From assembly GCA_963663905.2 (NCBI GenBank), contig OY760657.1:1240001-1304000 (forward strand): DNA of 64,000 bases, read 5' to 3'. The notes under the pieces are model-generated. The model was not told the DNA's origin, made no database searches, and saw only the letters and a program-made list of their open reading frames with translations. Both the position numbers and the translations under genes were made by a program. Source of the stretch: Saccharicrinis sp963663905 (lineage in GTDB: Bacteria; Bacteroidota; Bacteroidia; Bacteroidales; Marinilabiliaceae). Of the stretch, positions 1-9,545 are shown piece after piece. Every line of letters begins with the position of its first letter. Position 1 is the first letter of the stretch.

Positions 1-1
1 A

Positions 2-667
2 ATACCAAAAGCCTTGGTAGAAGTTGATGGTAAACCAATGTTGTTGCATGCCATTGAAAAGATGATTTCTGTTGGTGTTAACCGTATTGTAATTAATATG
101 CATCATCATGCAGAGAAAGTAGCTGCTTTTGTGGAGGGATTGAATTTTGAAGGTGTTGAAATCTTTTTGTCGGATGAGAGTAGTGAATTATTAGAAACCG
201 GAGGTGGGCTAATAAAGGCTGCACCTCTTTTTGATATGTCAAAACCAATCATATTATATAATTCGGATGTAATTACAGGTGCTGATTTAAATAATATGGT
301 TTCGTTTCATGAAAAAAATAAAGGCTTGGCTACCTTAATGATTAAAAAGCGTGATACTTCGCGTTATTTTTTATTTGATAGTCAATTCAGGTTATCTGGT
401 TGGGAGAATATTTCAACCGGAGATAAGATTATAACAAGAGGAGATACGTTTTTAGATTCTTATGCTTTTTCAGGTATACATATTGTTAATCCTGAAATTA
501 TAGAATTATTGGGCAAGGAACGTAAATTTTCTATTACACAAGGTTATTTAGATCTTTCTGAGCAGTATCCAATATATGGATGGAAAGATTGGAGTGAGTA
601 TTGGTTTGATATTGGTACTCCTGAAAAATTAGCAGCTGTAAATCAATTTTTTAACGAGAGTAGTTAA
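2..667 (+). CDS. MurU-like sugar-phosphate nucleotidyltransferase, 5' partial
   Basis: The reading frame is open from the window edge, so the N-terminus is missing; the TTG at position 14 is internal, because the codons before it complete the nucleotidyltransferase signature IPKALVEVDGKPML. Other family marks are ETGGGLIKA, the DVITGADL metal/nucleotide segment, SGIHIVNPEII and a late WFDIGTPEKL. These fit the NTP_transferase family that makes NDP-sugars. ETGGG favours MurU-type N-acetylmuramate-1-phosphate uridylyltransferases of peptidoglycan recycling. In related genomes an AmgK-like sugar kinase usually lies directly upstream, which would be outside this window. The family is secure; the exact sugar substrate is an inference. 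Confidence 0.8.
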   Translation: MPKALVEVDGKPMLLHAIEKMISVGVNRIVINMHHHAEKVAAFVEGLNFEGVEIFLSDESSELLETGGGLIKAAPLFDMSKPIILYNSDVITGADLNNMVSFHEKNKGLATLMIKKRDTSRYFLFDSQFRLSGWENISTGDKIITRGDTFLDSYAFSGIHIVNPEIIELLGKERKFSITQGYLDLSEQYPIYGWKDWSEYWFDIGTPEKLAAVNQFFNESS

Positions 668-703
668 TTATATAATTTAAAATTTTTAAGGGAAAAAGGG
701 ATT

Positions 704-2071
704 ATGACAAGTAATGAGAGTTTAAGTCAACAAAGCTTTTATCAACGGTTTTTTAAAGGAATAACGAGTGGAAGTTCCTTGTTGATGTTTGCGACTTTAG
801 TTGCCGTAATTTGGGCTAATGTACATCATCATTCTTATGAAGGAGTATGGCATGATTTATTTTCATTAGAGGTACATGCTTTAAGTTTGAAAATGAGTTG
901 GCATCATTGGATTAATGATGGTTTGATGGCCATTTTCTTTTTTGTGGTTGGATTGGAAATTAAAAGGGAGTTTTTGGCGGGGGAGTTAAGTTCTGTTAAG
1001 CAGGCATCGCTTCCTATTTTTGCTGCAGTTGGCGGAATGGTTATTCCGATTATTTTATTTTTCTTATTTGGTTTAGAAGGTGAAGCAGGTAATGGTTGGG
1101 GAATTCCTATGGCTACAGATATTGCCTTTTCTTTGGGTATCTTAGCTATGTTAGGTAAAAGAGTTCCTTTAAGTCTTAAGGTTTTTCTTACAGCACTGGC
1201 TATTGTAGATGACCTTGGAGCTGTGATGGTAATTGCATTGTTTTACGGAGGGGAGCTTCAGTGGACTTATTTGGCTATTGCATTTGGATTGTTAGCAATT
1301 TTGGCTATAGCTAACTTTTTAAATATTCAGGATTTGAAGTTGTATACTTTTGTTGGATTTGTAATCTGGTTTTTGTTTATTGAGTCTGGTGTTGACGGAC
1401 CGGGATCAGGTTTGCATGCTACCATTGCAGGTGTACTAATTGCATTTACAATCCCTGCTCGTCCAAAAGTTAAAGTTGATCAGTTTCTGTCAAGGATAAG
1501 TAAAGAAACAAAGCACTTTCAGGGAGGAAGTAGTCATGATAATGCAATAGTTTTAACTTCAGAACAGATGCATGCGGCTGATGAGATAGAAAATGCCGTT
1601 TCTAAAGTTCGTAGTCCTTTGCAGTTTATGGAACATCAGTTTCATGGTTTCATAAGTCTTTTTGTTCTTCCTTTGTTTGCTCTGGCGAATGCCGGAGTTG
1701 TTTTGGGCGGTGGACATGGAGACGGGACCATTGGTATGGTATCTCTTGCTATTGCTTTAAGTCTTGTTTTTGGAAAGGTTATAGGTATTACATTGTTTTC
1801 CTGGTTAGCTGTTAAATTAAGAATCTCAATTAAGCCTCATGGAACATCATGGTTGTCATTTATAGGACTTGGTATGTTAGGTGGAATTGGTTTTACAATG
1901 TCAATCTTTATTGCAAGTTTAGCTTATCCAAATTCACCGGATATTTTAAATCAAGCTAAAATTGGTATTTTATTAGGTTCAATAGTGGCTGGTGTTATGG
2001 GGTATTTTACTTTGAAATATTCTCTTAAAAGGGATGAAGAAATGGTAAATAAAGGAGAGAAGATAAAGTAA
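704..2071 (+). CDS. nhaA: Na+/H+ antiporter NhaA
   Basis: Inner-membrane electroneutrality-breaking sodium/proton antiporter that exports Na+ and lowers internal pH. The 455-residue protein carries the NhaA signature: a hydrophobic core of about 12 helices, the MATDIAFSLG segment (Asp139) and the paired aspartates of ALAIVDDLGA (Asp169-Asp170) that bind the ion. It is longer than the E. coli protein (about 388 residues) because of a polar insert at about 260-315 and a charged C-terminus. A purine-rich stretch (aagggaaaaaggg) precedes the ATG. The gene is 36 bp after the nucleotidyltransferase and is followed by a strong terminator. Sodium handling fits a marine lifestyle. Confidence 0.95.
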   Translation: MTSNESLSQQSFYQRFFKGITSGSSLLMFATLVAVIWANVHHHSYEGVWHDLFSLEVHALSLKMSWHHWINDGLMAIFFFVVGLEIKREFLAGELSSVKQASLPIFAAVGGMVIPIILFFLFGLEGEAGNGWGIPMATDIAFSLGILAMLGKRVPLSLKVFLTALAIVDDLGAVMVIALFYGGELQWTYLAIAFGLLAILAIANFLNIQDLKLYTFVGFVIWFLFIESGVDGPGSGLHATIAGVLIAFTIPARPKVKVDQFLSRISKETKHFQGGSSHDNAIVLTSEQMHAADEIENAVSKVRSPLQFMEHQFHGFISLFVLPLFALANAGVVLGGGHGDGTIGMVSLAIALSLVFGKVIGITLFSWLAVKLRISIKPHGTSWLSFIGLGMLGGIGFTMSIFIASLAYPNSPDILNQAKIGILLGSIVAGVMGYFTLKYSLKRDEEMVNKGEKIK

Positions 2072-2102
2072 TGATTAGTAATAATATCTAAATATAAATA
2101 AG

Positions 2103-2129
2103 AAAGGAGCCGTTTGGCTCCTTTTTTTT
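2103..2129 (+). terminator. Rho-independent terminator after nhaA
   Basis: AAGGAGCC-GTTT-GGCTCCTT followed by a run of T. It lies between nhaA and the convergent HTH gene, and the A-rich left flank could let it work in both directions. Confidence 0.85.
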
Positions 2130-2131
2130 GT

Positions 2132-2404
2132 TTACATATATTCATGAACTTCTTTTTTGCCTTCTAAAAGGTCTTTTGCGTACTCTAGTATTGTTGTATC
2201 ATCCAATTCAACTATTCCACCGTCAGGACCTGGTTCTGTGTGTATACCAACGCTTTTACCTCTTTCGTAGTTTTTACCACCAAAATAATTTCGAACAGTT
2301 TCAACTGTTAAATTTAAATCTTCAGCAATGGTTCTAATACTACCATCAGGAAGACTGTCCTTTAGTTTTCTTAGCTGGTTGAATGTGATCGTTGTAGTGC
2401 TCAT
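2132..2404 (-). CDS. Small helix-turn-helix DNA-binding protein
   Basis: A 90-residue protein whose N-terminal half (about residues 8-45) has a helix-turn-helix pattern: SLPDGSIRTIAEDLNLTVET followed by VRNYFGG, which reads as an 'is the signal present, then bind' type winged or Lux-like module. The C-terminal half is acidic (ELDDTTILEYAKDLLEGKKE). It has no signal peptide or membrane segment, so it is probably a cytoplasmic regulator. It is monocistronic, convergent with nhaA across the shared terminator and 133 bp from the PAP2 gene. The target is unknown. The longer opposite-strand frame over the same bases is a shadow. Confidence 0.7.
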   Translation of the reverse strand: MSTTTITFNQLRKLKDSLPDGSIRTIAEDLNLTVETVRNYFGGKNYERGKSVGIHTEPGPDGGIVELDDTTILEYAKDLLEGKKEVHEYM

Positions 2405-2537
2405 AAGCCTTTAGTATTAAAAATTTGAAGTGTTTTAAAGTTAAAAAATAAAATCATATTTTAAAAATATTTAACAATTATAAAACACGTAAATTCAGAA
2501 AAAATACCATTGAAATGATTTGAAAGCACTAGTTTTA

Positions 2538-3233
2538 TTAGGGTAGCATAACTTTTGCAGCCAGAAAAATAAGAGTAAAACTTAATATTCCTGTAAAAAC
2601 AATTGTTATTACTGAATTAAAACCAAATTGCTCAGCAATTCCTCGGCTAAGACCTTTTTTATTGAAATAAGTTAATCTGACAAAGCGAGGTATTAAAACA
2701 GAGTATAACTTATAAATTCCAAATCCCAATAGAGCACCTAAGATCATTCCTCCAATAACATCACCAGGATAGTGTACACCAAGATATACTCTGGAGTATG
2801 CTATGATTATGGCCCAAATATAAATGAAGATTGAATAGCCTTTATTTCGGAATAATAATGAAGTAAATACTGCAAGCCCCATCGTATTGGTTGCGTGTGA
2901 TGAAACAAAACCATATTTACCACCTCTGTAACCATGTACTGTTTTTATAAAATCTTTTAATAATGGATCGTGAGTAGGACGAAAACGTTCAAAACCATGT
3001 TTAAATACTTCTGTTGAAATTTGATCACATAAAACTACTAATACAATTAATGATAAAACAGTGATCCAACTCTGACTCTTTTGACTTTTGATTATGGCGT
3101 ATAGAAGTATAGCATAAAGTGGAATCCAGATTAGCGTACTGGAAATAATCCAAAAAGAATTGTCCCAAAAATCAGTATGAAAGTAGTTTATCAGTTGTAG
3201 AAGTTGGCTATCAAATTCAATTAGTTTATTCAT
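2538..3233 (-). CDS. PAP2-family membrane phosphatase
   Basis: Integral membrane phosphatase of the PAP2 (type 2 phosphatidic acid phosphatase) superfamily, acting on lipid phosphates or undecaprenyl pyrophosphate. All three catalytic motifs are present in order: KHGFERFRP (K-x6-RP), SSHATNT in place of PSGH, and SRVYLGVHYPGDV (SR-x5-H-x3-D). About six hydrophobic segments surround them. The 231-residue length is normal. A diacylglycerol-kinase-like gene is divergently placed 390 bp away, so the pair may act on related lipids, but no sequence feature proves coupling. The first motif-2 residue is Ser rather than Pro, a common variant. The substrate cannot be decided from sequence. Confidence 0.9.
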   Translation of the reverse strand: MNKLIEFDSQLLQLINYFHTDFWDNSFWIISSTLIWIPLYAILLYAIIKSQKSQSWITVLSLIVLVVLCDQISTEVFKHGFERFRPTHDPLLKDFIKTVHGYRGGKYGFVSSHATNTMGLAVFTSLLFRNKGYSIFIYIWAIIIAYSRVYLGVHYPGDVIGGMILGALLGFGIYKLYSVLIPRFVRLTYFNKKGLSRGIAEQFGFNSVITIVFTGILSFTLIFLAAKVMLP

Positions 3234-3623
3234 GAGTTTATAATTTGTGTTTCATTTGCCAAAAAGAACTTGCAAAATATATGTTTTCAATTTCTAGTTA
3301 TCCAAATATGAAAACTTATATCGTGTTTGTTACCTATGGTTTCTTATATTCTAAATTTTAAGGATATTGAACGCATGAAAATATGAATAATTAATGGATA
3401 TGAACGTTTCAATTGTATTAATTATCAAGAGTTCATTATTTTCGGATGATTCATTATCGTCGAGATACGATAAAAAAACAAATATGTTATAGTTATCTGC
3501 CATAAAAGTAGATCTTTTTTTTAAACTTTTTTTAAACAGGAAATTAATTCTATTTACTTTTGTAAAGTATTATACGTTTAATACAAAAATGAAAAAGTCC
3601 CTAAACATTAATTTATTCATTTT
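3234..3623. other. Divergent intergenic region, PAP2 / lipid kinase
   Basis: 390 bp of AT-rich DNA between divergently transcribed genes. The only element I can support is the -7 promoter motif listed at 3555-3562; no ORF, RNA or repeat was seen. Confidence 0.5.
3555..3562 (+). promoter_or_regulatory. Bacteroidota -7 element for lipid kinase
   Basis: TACTTTTG matches the TAnnTTTG consensus, 61 bp before the start codon. A clear -33 TTTG at the right distance is not evident. Confidence 0.45.
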
Positions 3624-4607
3624 ATGAAGAAGAAAATACTGTTTCTTATTAATCCTGTTTCCGGAATAGGTAAACAAAGAACTGTAGAAAAATATATTGA
3701 ATCAGAGATTGAAAAGAGCAGATTAGATGTTGATATAAGTTATACTCAATATAAAGCGCATGCCAGAGTGTTAGCGGGAGAGGCTGCTGGAATCTATGAT
3801 GTTGTTGTTGCAGTTGGTGGAGATGGAACTGTAAATGAAGTTTCTTCTAAATTGATAGATACTCCTACGGCTTTAGCTATAATACCAACAGGATCAGGTA
3901 ATGGTTTGGCCCGGTATTTAAATATTCCTCTTAATGTAAAAAAAGCAGTACGGGCTATAAATGACTTGAATATTCGCAAAATTGATTCTCTTAAGGTAAA
4001 TCAGTATTGCTGTGTAAACGTGGCGGGAATTGGGTTTGATGCTCATATAAGTCATCAGTTTGAAGGAAAGAAAATGAGAGGGCCTATCGGATATCTTCAA
4101 TTGATAACAACCGAATACGCCACTTATAGATCTGATAAGTATATTATAAAGATTGATGGGAAGGAGTTTCTTAGAAATGCGTTTTTAATTAGTCTTGCAA
4201 ACTCATCACAATATGGAAATAATATACATATTGCGCCAAATGCTAAGATTGATGATGGATATATTGATGTAAGTATAATTCATGATTTTCCGAAAATTAT
4301 TGCTCCTGCAATGCTTTTAAGCTTGTTAGATAAGTCTTTGGACAGGAATAATAATAATGAAGTAATACGTGCTAAAAAGATAGAGATAGAGCACAGATCA
4401 AATATTCTTGCTCATATTGATGGTGAACCTGTAGAACTGGGTAAAAAGGCCGAAATTGAAATTAAGCCTTTGTCATTAAATGTTGTGGTTCCACCTGATG
4501 ATTTTTTAGTGGATAATTCTATTTGGGAACCTATTAAAGAATTGATTCCAAAATTAAAAGAAGGAATGTCATTAGAACAAATATGGAATACAAAAAAGGA
4601 GAACTAA
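3624..4607 (+). CDS. Diacylglycerol kinase / lipid kinase (YegS/DgkB family)
   Basis: Cytoplasmic or membrane-associated kinase that phosphorylates diacylglycerol or a sphingoid/lipid alcohol with ATP. Visible motifs of the DAGK catalytic fold are LINPVSGIGK near the N-terminus, GGDGTVNEV (Gly65-Gly66-Asp67-Gly68-Thr69) for nucleotide binding, PTGSGNGLAR (about 88-97), GIGFDAHIS and the late AHIDGEPVE. The 327-residue length is typical. The gene stands alone with its own promoter element; its stop codon lies inside the stem of the terminator. Lipid specificity cannot be read from sequence. Confidence 0.9.
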   Translation: MKKKILFLINPVSGIGKQRTVEKYIESEIEKSRLDVDISYTQYKAHARVLAGEAAGIYDVVVAVGGDGTVNEVSSKLIDTPTALAIIPTGSGNGLARYLNIPLNVKKAVRAINDLNIRKIDSLKVNQYCCVNVAGIGFDAHISHQFEGKKMRGPIGYLQLITTEYATYRSDKYIIKIDGKEFLRNAFLISLANSSQYGNNIHIAPNAKIDDGYIDVSIIHDFPKIIAPAMLLSLLDKSLDRNNNNEVIRAKKIEIEHRSNILAHIDGEPVELGKKAEIEIKPLSLNVVVPPDDFLVDNSIWEPIKELIPKLKEGMSLEQIWNTKKEN

Positions 4608-4626
4608 TTTAGTTCTCCTTTTTTTT
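4595..4626. terminator. Bidirectional terminator, lipid kinase / yidC
   Basis: AAAGGAGAACT-AATTT-AGTTCTCCTTT with an A-run on the left and a T-run on the right. The lipid kinase stop codon (4605-4607) is within the left arm and loop. The yidC stop is 17 bp to the right. Confidence 0.85.
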
Positions 4627-4642
4627 GTGTTATATAATAAGA

Positions 4643-6508
4643 CTATTTTTTCTTATTCTTTTGGATCTGAGCTTTTTGTTGTTGTTTTGCCATTTCTTCT
4701 AATCTAGCCTGAAAACCTGATTTTTTCTTTGGTTTCTTTTGGTTGGCTTTTAGTTTTGCTAAAATAGCTTCTTCGTCAACAAATCTTCTGATTAATACAG
4801 TTTGTAAAATTGTGATTAAAGTAGAGATGAAATAGTAATAACTTAAACCTGCAGCATAGTTATTAAAGAATACCAAGAACATTACAGGCATCATATACAT
4901 CATACCTTTCATACCAGGCATCTGACTTGTTGATTGAGTCATTTCCTGATTCATCTTTGTATAAACGATGTTGGTAATAGACATCAATAAACAGAATAAA
5001 CTTACATGATCACCATAAAATGGAATATTCCAAGGCAATTGTAAGATTGAGTCGTAACTAGAAAGGTCTGTTGCCCATAAAAAGCTTTGCTGTCTTAACT
5101 CAATAGAGTTAGGGAAGAAGCGGAACATAGCAAACAAAATAGGCATTTGCAATACCATAGGTAAACAACCACCTAATGGACTAACACCAGCTTTTTGATA
5201 TAAAGCCATAGTAGCTTTCTGGCGTTCCATTGATTTTTCAGCAGGTATCTTTTCGTTTATCTCATCAATTTGAGGTTTTAATACCTTCATTTTTGCTGTT
5301 GACATATATGATTTATATGTCAATGGGAATAATCCTAACTTAATAATTAAAGTAAGGATGAAGATGATTAAACCGTAACTTGCGATTGATCCTTCCAGCC
5401 AGTTGAAAATAGGAATAACAATGTATCTGTTAACCCATCCAAAAATTCCCCATCCTAATGGGATCATATCCTTAAGACCTAAATCTTTATATTTATTAAG
5501 GATTTTGAATTTGTTTGGACCAAAGAAAAACTGGAAAGATTTTACATTGTGAGCTCCTCCTTCGTAAGGAATTACCAATTCAGTTTTGTTAGTACTTACA
5601 TAAGGTAAGTTTTCTTCTTCCGGATGTACTTGTATTGAAGTGGAACCAGAAGCAAATACATCTTTAGCAATTAATACAGAAGAGAAGAACTGATCTTTAT
5701 AAGCAACCCACTTAACTGGAGTTCTAAAAGTTTCTTCGCCTGATTTTCCTGCTATATCATCAGTTTCATCCTGATCGTATTTAAAATATGTACCTGAATA
5801 TTGGATCTCATTCTTTCTTCCTTTTTCCTGAGCTAACAGATCTAAGTTCCAATTTAAATCAAAACCTCCACGATTTGATTGGATAATATCATCCATTCCA
5901 TTTTGCTCAATATCAAAATCGAGCATATATGAATCCGGAGAAAGAGTATAGTTGAAAGCCATAAACTGATTATCTCCCAGATTTAATTTAAATGAGATAG
6001 TCGAATCAGTTGTAGCTGTATTTTCTAAACTATAATATAGATCGTTAGTATTTAGAATTCTGTTATTATGGAAAAAGTTGAACCCAAATTTATTCTTATC
6101 ACCATCAAATAAGATTAATGGTTTACCCTCGTGAGTTTTAAAATCTTTTAATTCAACAGAATAAACTTTAGCCCCTTTGCTGGCAAATTTAACTTTGATT
6201 TTGTTGTTTTCCAGAGTGTAGAACTGATTATCTCCAATAACAACATCAGCAAATAGACCATATTTATTGCTTAATTCCTTTTGAATGGTGCTGTCTGCAG
6301 TGTTTTCATCAAAGGCAATAGTGTTTTCAGCTTCTTTCTTTTTTTCTAATTCTAAGGCAGCTTGTTGGTTAACTATTTCAACTTGACGTAAAGAATCCTG
6401 ATATCTTTCCTGAGCCTCTTGTTGCTCTTTGGTTGGTTTGGTCCACCACATAAAAACGCCGATAATGACGCTAATGAGAACCAATCCGGTAACGGAATTT
6501 TTATCCAT
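4643..6508 (-). CDS. yidC: Membrane protein insertase YidC
   Basis: Inserts and folds inner-membrane proteins, alone or with SecYEG. The 621-residue protein has the Gram-negative layout: an N-terminal anchor (about residues 7-23), a large periplasmic beta domain to about residue 355, then the conserved insertase core from GWGIFGWVNRYIV onward with about five transmembrane segments, including IIKLGLFPLTYKSYMS and PLGGCLPMVLQMPILFAMF. The extreme C-terminus is Lys/Gln-rich, as in ribosome-binding tails of YidC/Oxa1. The gene lies 31 bp downstream of pyrG in the same direction and is probably cotranscribed with it, an arrangement common in Bacteroidota. Confidence 0.97.
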   Translation of the reverse strand: MDKNSVTGLVLISVIIGVFMWWTKPTKEQQEAQERYQDSLRQVEIVNQQAALELEKKKEAENTIAFDENTADSTIQKELSNKYGLFADVVIGDNQFYTLENNKIKVKFASKGAKVYSVELKDFKTHEGKPLILFDGDKNKFGFNFFHNNRILNTNDLYYSLENTATTDSTISFKLNLGDNQFMAFNYTLSPDSYMLDFDIEQNGMDDIIQSNRGGFDLNWNLDLLAQEKGRKNEIQYSGTYFKYDQDETDDIAGKSGEETFRTPVKWVAYKDQFFSSVLIAKDVFASGSTSIQVHPEEENLPYVSTNKTELVIPYEGGAHNVKSFQFFFGPNKFKILNKYKDLGLKDMIPLGWGIFGWVNRYIVIPIFNWLEGSIASYGLIIFILTLIIKLGLFPLTYKSYMSTAKMKVLKPQIDEINEKIPAEKSMERQKATMALYQKAGVSPLGGCLPMVLQMPILFAMFRFFPNSIELRQQSFLWATDLSSYDSILQLPWNIPFYGDHVSLFCLLMSITNIVYTKMNQEMTQSTSQMPGMKGMMYMMPVMFLVFFNNYAAGLSYYYFISTLITILQTVLIRRFVDEEAILAKLKANQKKPKKKSGFQARLEEMAKQQQKAQIQKNKKK

Positions 6509-6539
6509 TTTCGATTTAAATTTTCAGTTTATATATTAT

Positions 6540-8141
6540 TTATTTTTGGATAGCAGCATTTATAAATGCCATAAAAATAGGATGAGGTTTAAGTACAGTG
6601 CTACTGTATTCAGGGTGAAACTGTACGCCCATAAACCATTTAAGTTCCGGAATTTCCACTATTTCCACTAATCCTGTATCAGGATTACATCCGGAAGCAA
6701 TCATCCCTTTCTCTTCAAATTGAGTTAAAAAGTCATTGTTAAACTCATATCTATGACGGTGTCTCTCATGAGTTGACTTTTTATCGTAGGCCTGGTATGC
6801 TTTTGTACCTTCTTTTAAAGAACAGTCATAAGCACCTAAACGCATTGTACCTCCCATGTCAGAAACATTTTTCTGATCCTCCATTAAGTCAATTACTTTA
6901 AAAGGAGAAGAGTGATCCATTTCTGCAGAGTTTGCTTTTTCAAGCTCTACAACGTTTCGGGCAAATTCAATTACAGCACACTGCATTCCTAAACAGATAC
7001 CTAAGAATACCTTGTTGTTTTCTCTTGCGTATTGTACTGCTATTAATTTTCCGTCAATACCTCTGTTTCCAAAACCAGGAGCAACTAAAACTGCATCAAG
7101 ATCTCCAAGTTTCTCAGCAACATTTTCAGATGTTAATTCCTCTGAGTGTATTAATTTAATTTTTGCTTTTCTATCGTGGTAAGTAGCTGCATGAATTAAT
7201 GCTTCAATAATAGATTTGTAGGCATCAGCAAGCTCAACATATTTACCAACTAAACCGATGGTAACTTCTTGTTCCGCATTTTTTAATTTAGAAAGGAAAC
7301 TTTTCCATTTTTTTAGATCCGGAGTTTTGCTAACTGGTAATTCTAATTTTTCTAAACAGATTTCATCCAATCCTTCTTCCTGCATTTTTACAGGAACTTC
7401 ATAGATTGTAGAAACATCAATAGATTGAATTACTGCACGTGGATTTACGTTACAGAATAATGCAACTTTCTTTCTGATTTCCGGTCCAAGATCTTGCTCT
7501 GTACGAAGCACCAATACGTCAGGCTGAACTCCAGCCTCAAGTAGTGTTTTTACAGAGTGTTGAGTTGGTTTTGTTTTTAATTCTCCAGATGCGTTCAGGT
7601 AAGGAACCAATGTTAAATGGATTACCATTGCTCTGTTTCCTAGTTCCCATTTTAACTGACGAACAGACTCAATATATGGTAATGATTCAATATCACCAAC
7701 TGTTCCACCAATTTCAGTAATAACCACATCAAACTTATGTTTTGTACCTAAAAGCTTAATGTTTCTTTTAATCTCATCAGTAATGTGAGGGATAATTTGA
7801 ACTGTTTTTCCAAGAAAATCACCTTTACGCTCTTTGTTAATCACATTTTGGTAGATTCTTCCTGTAGTTACATTGTTAGCCTGAGAAGTTGGAACATTTA
7901 AAAAACGTTCATAATGTCCTAAATCCAAATCTGTTTCTGCTCCATCTTCAGTAACATAACATTCTCCATGCTCATATGGATTCAATGTTCCCGGATCCAC
8001 GTTTAAATATGGATCTAGTTTTTGAATTGTAACTTTATAACCTCTCGATTGTAATAATTTTGCTAAAGAAGCTGAAATAATTCCCTTGCCTAATGATGAG
8101 GCAACCCCTCCTGTCACAAAGATATATCTTGTATCCGGCAC
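6540..8141 (-). CDS. pyrG: CTP synthase
   Basis: Converts UTP to CTP using glutamine and ATP. The N-terminal synthetase domain shows VTGGVASSLGKGIISAS and the substrate motifs YLNVDPGTLNPYEHGE and DGAETDLDLGHYERF. The C-terminal class I glutaminase domain has nucleophile Cys383 in GICLGMQCAV and the His-Glu pair of VQFHPEYSS near residue 513. The 533-residue length is normal. It is the first gene of a pyrG-yidC unit with a -7 promoter element about 50 bp upstream. Confidence 0.97.
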   Translation of the reverse strand: MPDTRYIFVTGGVASSLGKGIISASLAKLLQSRGYKVTIQKLDPYLNVDPGTLNPYEHGECYVTEDGAETDLDLGHYERFLNVPTSQANNVTTGRIYQNVINKERKGDFLGKTVQIIPHITDEIKRNIKLLGTKHKFDVVITEIGGTVGDIESLPYIESVRQLKWELGNRAMVIHLTLVPYLNASGELKTKPTQHSVKTLLEAGVQPDVLVLRTEQDLGPEIRKKVALFCNVNPRAVIQSIDVSTIYEVPVKMQEEGLDEICLEKLELPVSKTPDLKKWKSFLSKLKNAEQEVTIGLVGKYVELADAYKSIIEALIHAATYHDRKAKIKLIHSEELTSENVAEKLGDLDAVLVAPGFGNRGIDGKLIAVQYARENNKVFLGICLGMQCAVIEFARNVVELEKANSAEMDHSSPFKVIDLMEDQKNVSDMGGTMRLGAYDCSLKEGTKAYQAYDKKSTHERHRHRYEFNNDFLTQFEEKGMIASGCNPDTGLVEIVEIPELKWFMGVQFHPEYSSTVLKPHPIFMAFINAAIQK

Positions 8142-8191
8142 TGTATCAACAATTTAAATTAAACCTAAAAAACTCTTCAATTTTAAAGGTA

Positions 8192-8199
8192 CAAAGGTA
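8192..8199 (-). promoter_or_regulatory. -7 promoter element for pyrG-yidC
   Basis: On the minus strand the site reads TACCTTTG, a match to TAnnTTTG, 51 bp before the pyrG ATG. The -33 half is weak. Confidence 0.5.
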
Positions 8200-8301
8200 A
8201 AAATTAAAAGATAAATAAAAAGAAGATAAGTGCTTCGGATTAATGATTTAAGTATTGTTTTGATTTATTTTTACTTAAGCTTAATGTTGGATAATGCTTT
8301 T

Positions 8302-9198
8302 CTACATGTTTATCCAATCGATTCCCTTTTTAAGTAAATTCATTGTTTTGTCTTCATTTGTATAAGGACTTATTGTAAAGTTATGTTCCCATTCCACCAT
8401 TGGTGGCAGACTAATTAATATTGATTCTGTGTTTCCACCTGATTCTAAACCAAATTTGGTGCCTCTGTCATACACGAGATTAAATTCTGCATATCTTCCT
8501 CTTCTGATATGTTGCCATTTTTTTTCTTCAGCAGTATATTTTTTATCTCTTTTGTTATCCATGATCTTACAATAAATATGAGGATAAAGCTTAGCCAGTT
8601 CAATGGTGAAATTTTTAAGATTGTTTAGTTCTGTTTCAGATTGCGGTTGAATCATGTCAAAAAAAATACCTCCAATTCCTCTGGTTTCATTTCTGTGCTC
8701 TATAAAGAAATAATCATCTGCCCAATCTTTGAATTTAGGATAGAATTTTAAATCGTATTTATTACATACTTCAGCTAATTGTTTATGAAACCATTTTGCT
8801 TCATCAACATCAATATAATGAGGAGTTAAATCTATTCCTCCTCCAAACCAGCATGTACCATTATCCAACTCAAAAAATCTAACATTCATATGGATTATTG
8901 GTATATGTGGATTGTTGGGATGTATAATGGATGAAATACCTGTAGCTTCATATCTTTCAGCCTGGGTTTCTAATATAGACTCCATTCGGTCAGAAAACTT
9001 TCCTTTTACATGAGAAAAGTTAAGGCCTGCTTTTTCAATGATATCTCCATCTTTTAAAACTCCTGTAACACCATAACCAATTTCTTTTGACCATGGTACT
9101 TTGGTAAATCTTCCGTTTCCATCTCCTGTTTCCAATTGATGGCACATTTCCTGTTGAAGTTCTAAATATATATTTGCTATTTCTTCGGTCTTGTTCAT
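8302..9198 (-). CDS. hemF: Oxygen-dependent coproporphyrinogen III oxidase
   Basis: Decarboxylates two propionates of coproporphyrinogen III to give protoporphyrinogen IX, using O2. HemF hallmarks are HMNVRFFE, WFGGGIDLTPHYID, FFIEHRNETRGIGGIFFD and the C-terminal RRGRYAEFNLVYDRGTKFGL. The 298-residue length is usual. It is transcribed in the same direction as the hemACDBLE block but is separated from hemE by an outer-membrane-like gene on the other strand and a small membrane protein, so it is likely expressed from its own promoter (9234-9241). HemF needs oxygen; no radical-SAM HemN is seen in the window. Confidence 0.96.
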   Translation of the reverse strand: MNKTEEIANIYLELQQEMCHQLETGDGNGRFTKVPWSKEIGYGVTGVLKDGDIIEKAGLNFSHVKGKFSDRMESILETQAERYEATGISSIIHPNNPHIPIIHMNVRFFELDNGTCWFGGGIDLTPHYIDVDEAKWFHKQLAEVCNKYDLKFYPKFKDWADDYFFIEHRNETRGIGGIFFDMIQPQSETELNNLKNFTIELAKLYPHIYCKIMDNKRDKKYTAEEKKWQHIRRGRYAEFNLVYDRGTKFGLESGGNTESILISLPPMVEWEHNFTISPYTNEDKTMNLLKKGIDWINM

Positions 9199-9233
9199 TA
9201 TGTTTTCTTTTCATTACTAAATGGAACTCTCCC

Positions 9234-9241
9234 CAAAAATA
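9234..9241 (-). promoter_or_regulatory. -7 promoter element for hemF
   Basis: The minus strand reads TATTTTTG (TAnnTTTG), 36 bp before the hemF ATG. No convincing -33 TTTG was found. Confidence 0.45.
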
Positions 9242-9545
9242 TATATAAAGGATCGTTTCATTCATTTATGTATGAGTGTAAGCATTTAGTAACTCTTATA
9301 GCTTATTTAACATCAGATTTATTTATTTGTTTATAGTGGTTTTTAGTAATTGAATATAAAATGAGATGTATATTTTATTCCGGACAATAGATCATATATA
9401 ATTAACTATGGTTATTATTTGTAAACCAAGGTTTAATGTTCGTAACTTGTATATCGCTAACAAATAGAAATTCGTTGAAATAAGTCAAGAAAGACTGAAG
9501 CTAAAAAAATAATATTGATGTGTTGATTTTAAAATTAAGAGATAC
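9242..9545. other. Divergent intergenic region, hemF / barrel-like gene
   Basis: About 300 bp of AT-rich DNA. No ORF, RNA, repeat or clear rightward promoter could be recognised here. Confidence 0.4.

Noticed and set aside
2128..2337. Plus-strand ORF over the HTH gene
   Set aside because: It is a shadow of the minus-strand gene, with Phe/Leu-rich low-complexity translation.
9035..9265. Alternative ORF over the hemF start
   Set aside because: It is an out-of-frame overlap with the conserved N-terminus of hemF and has no family features.
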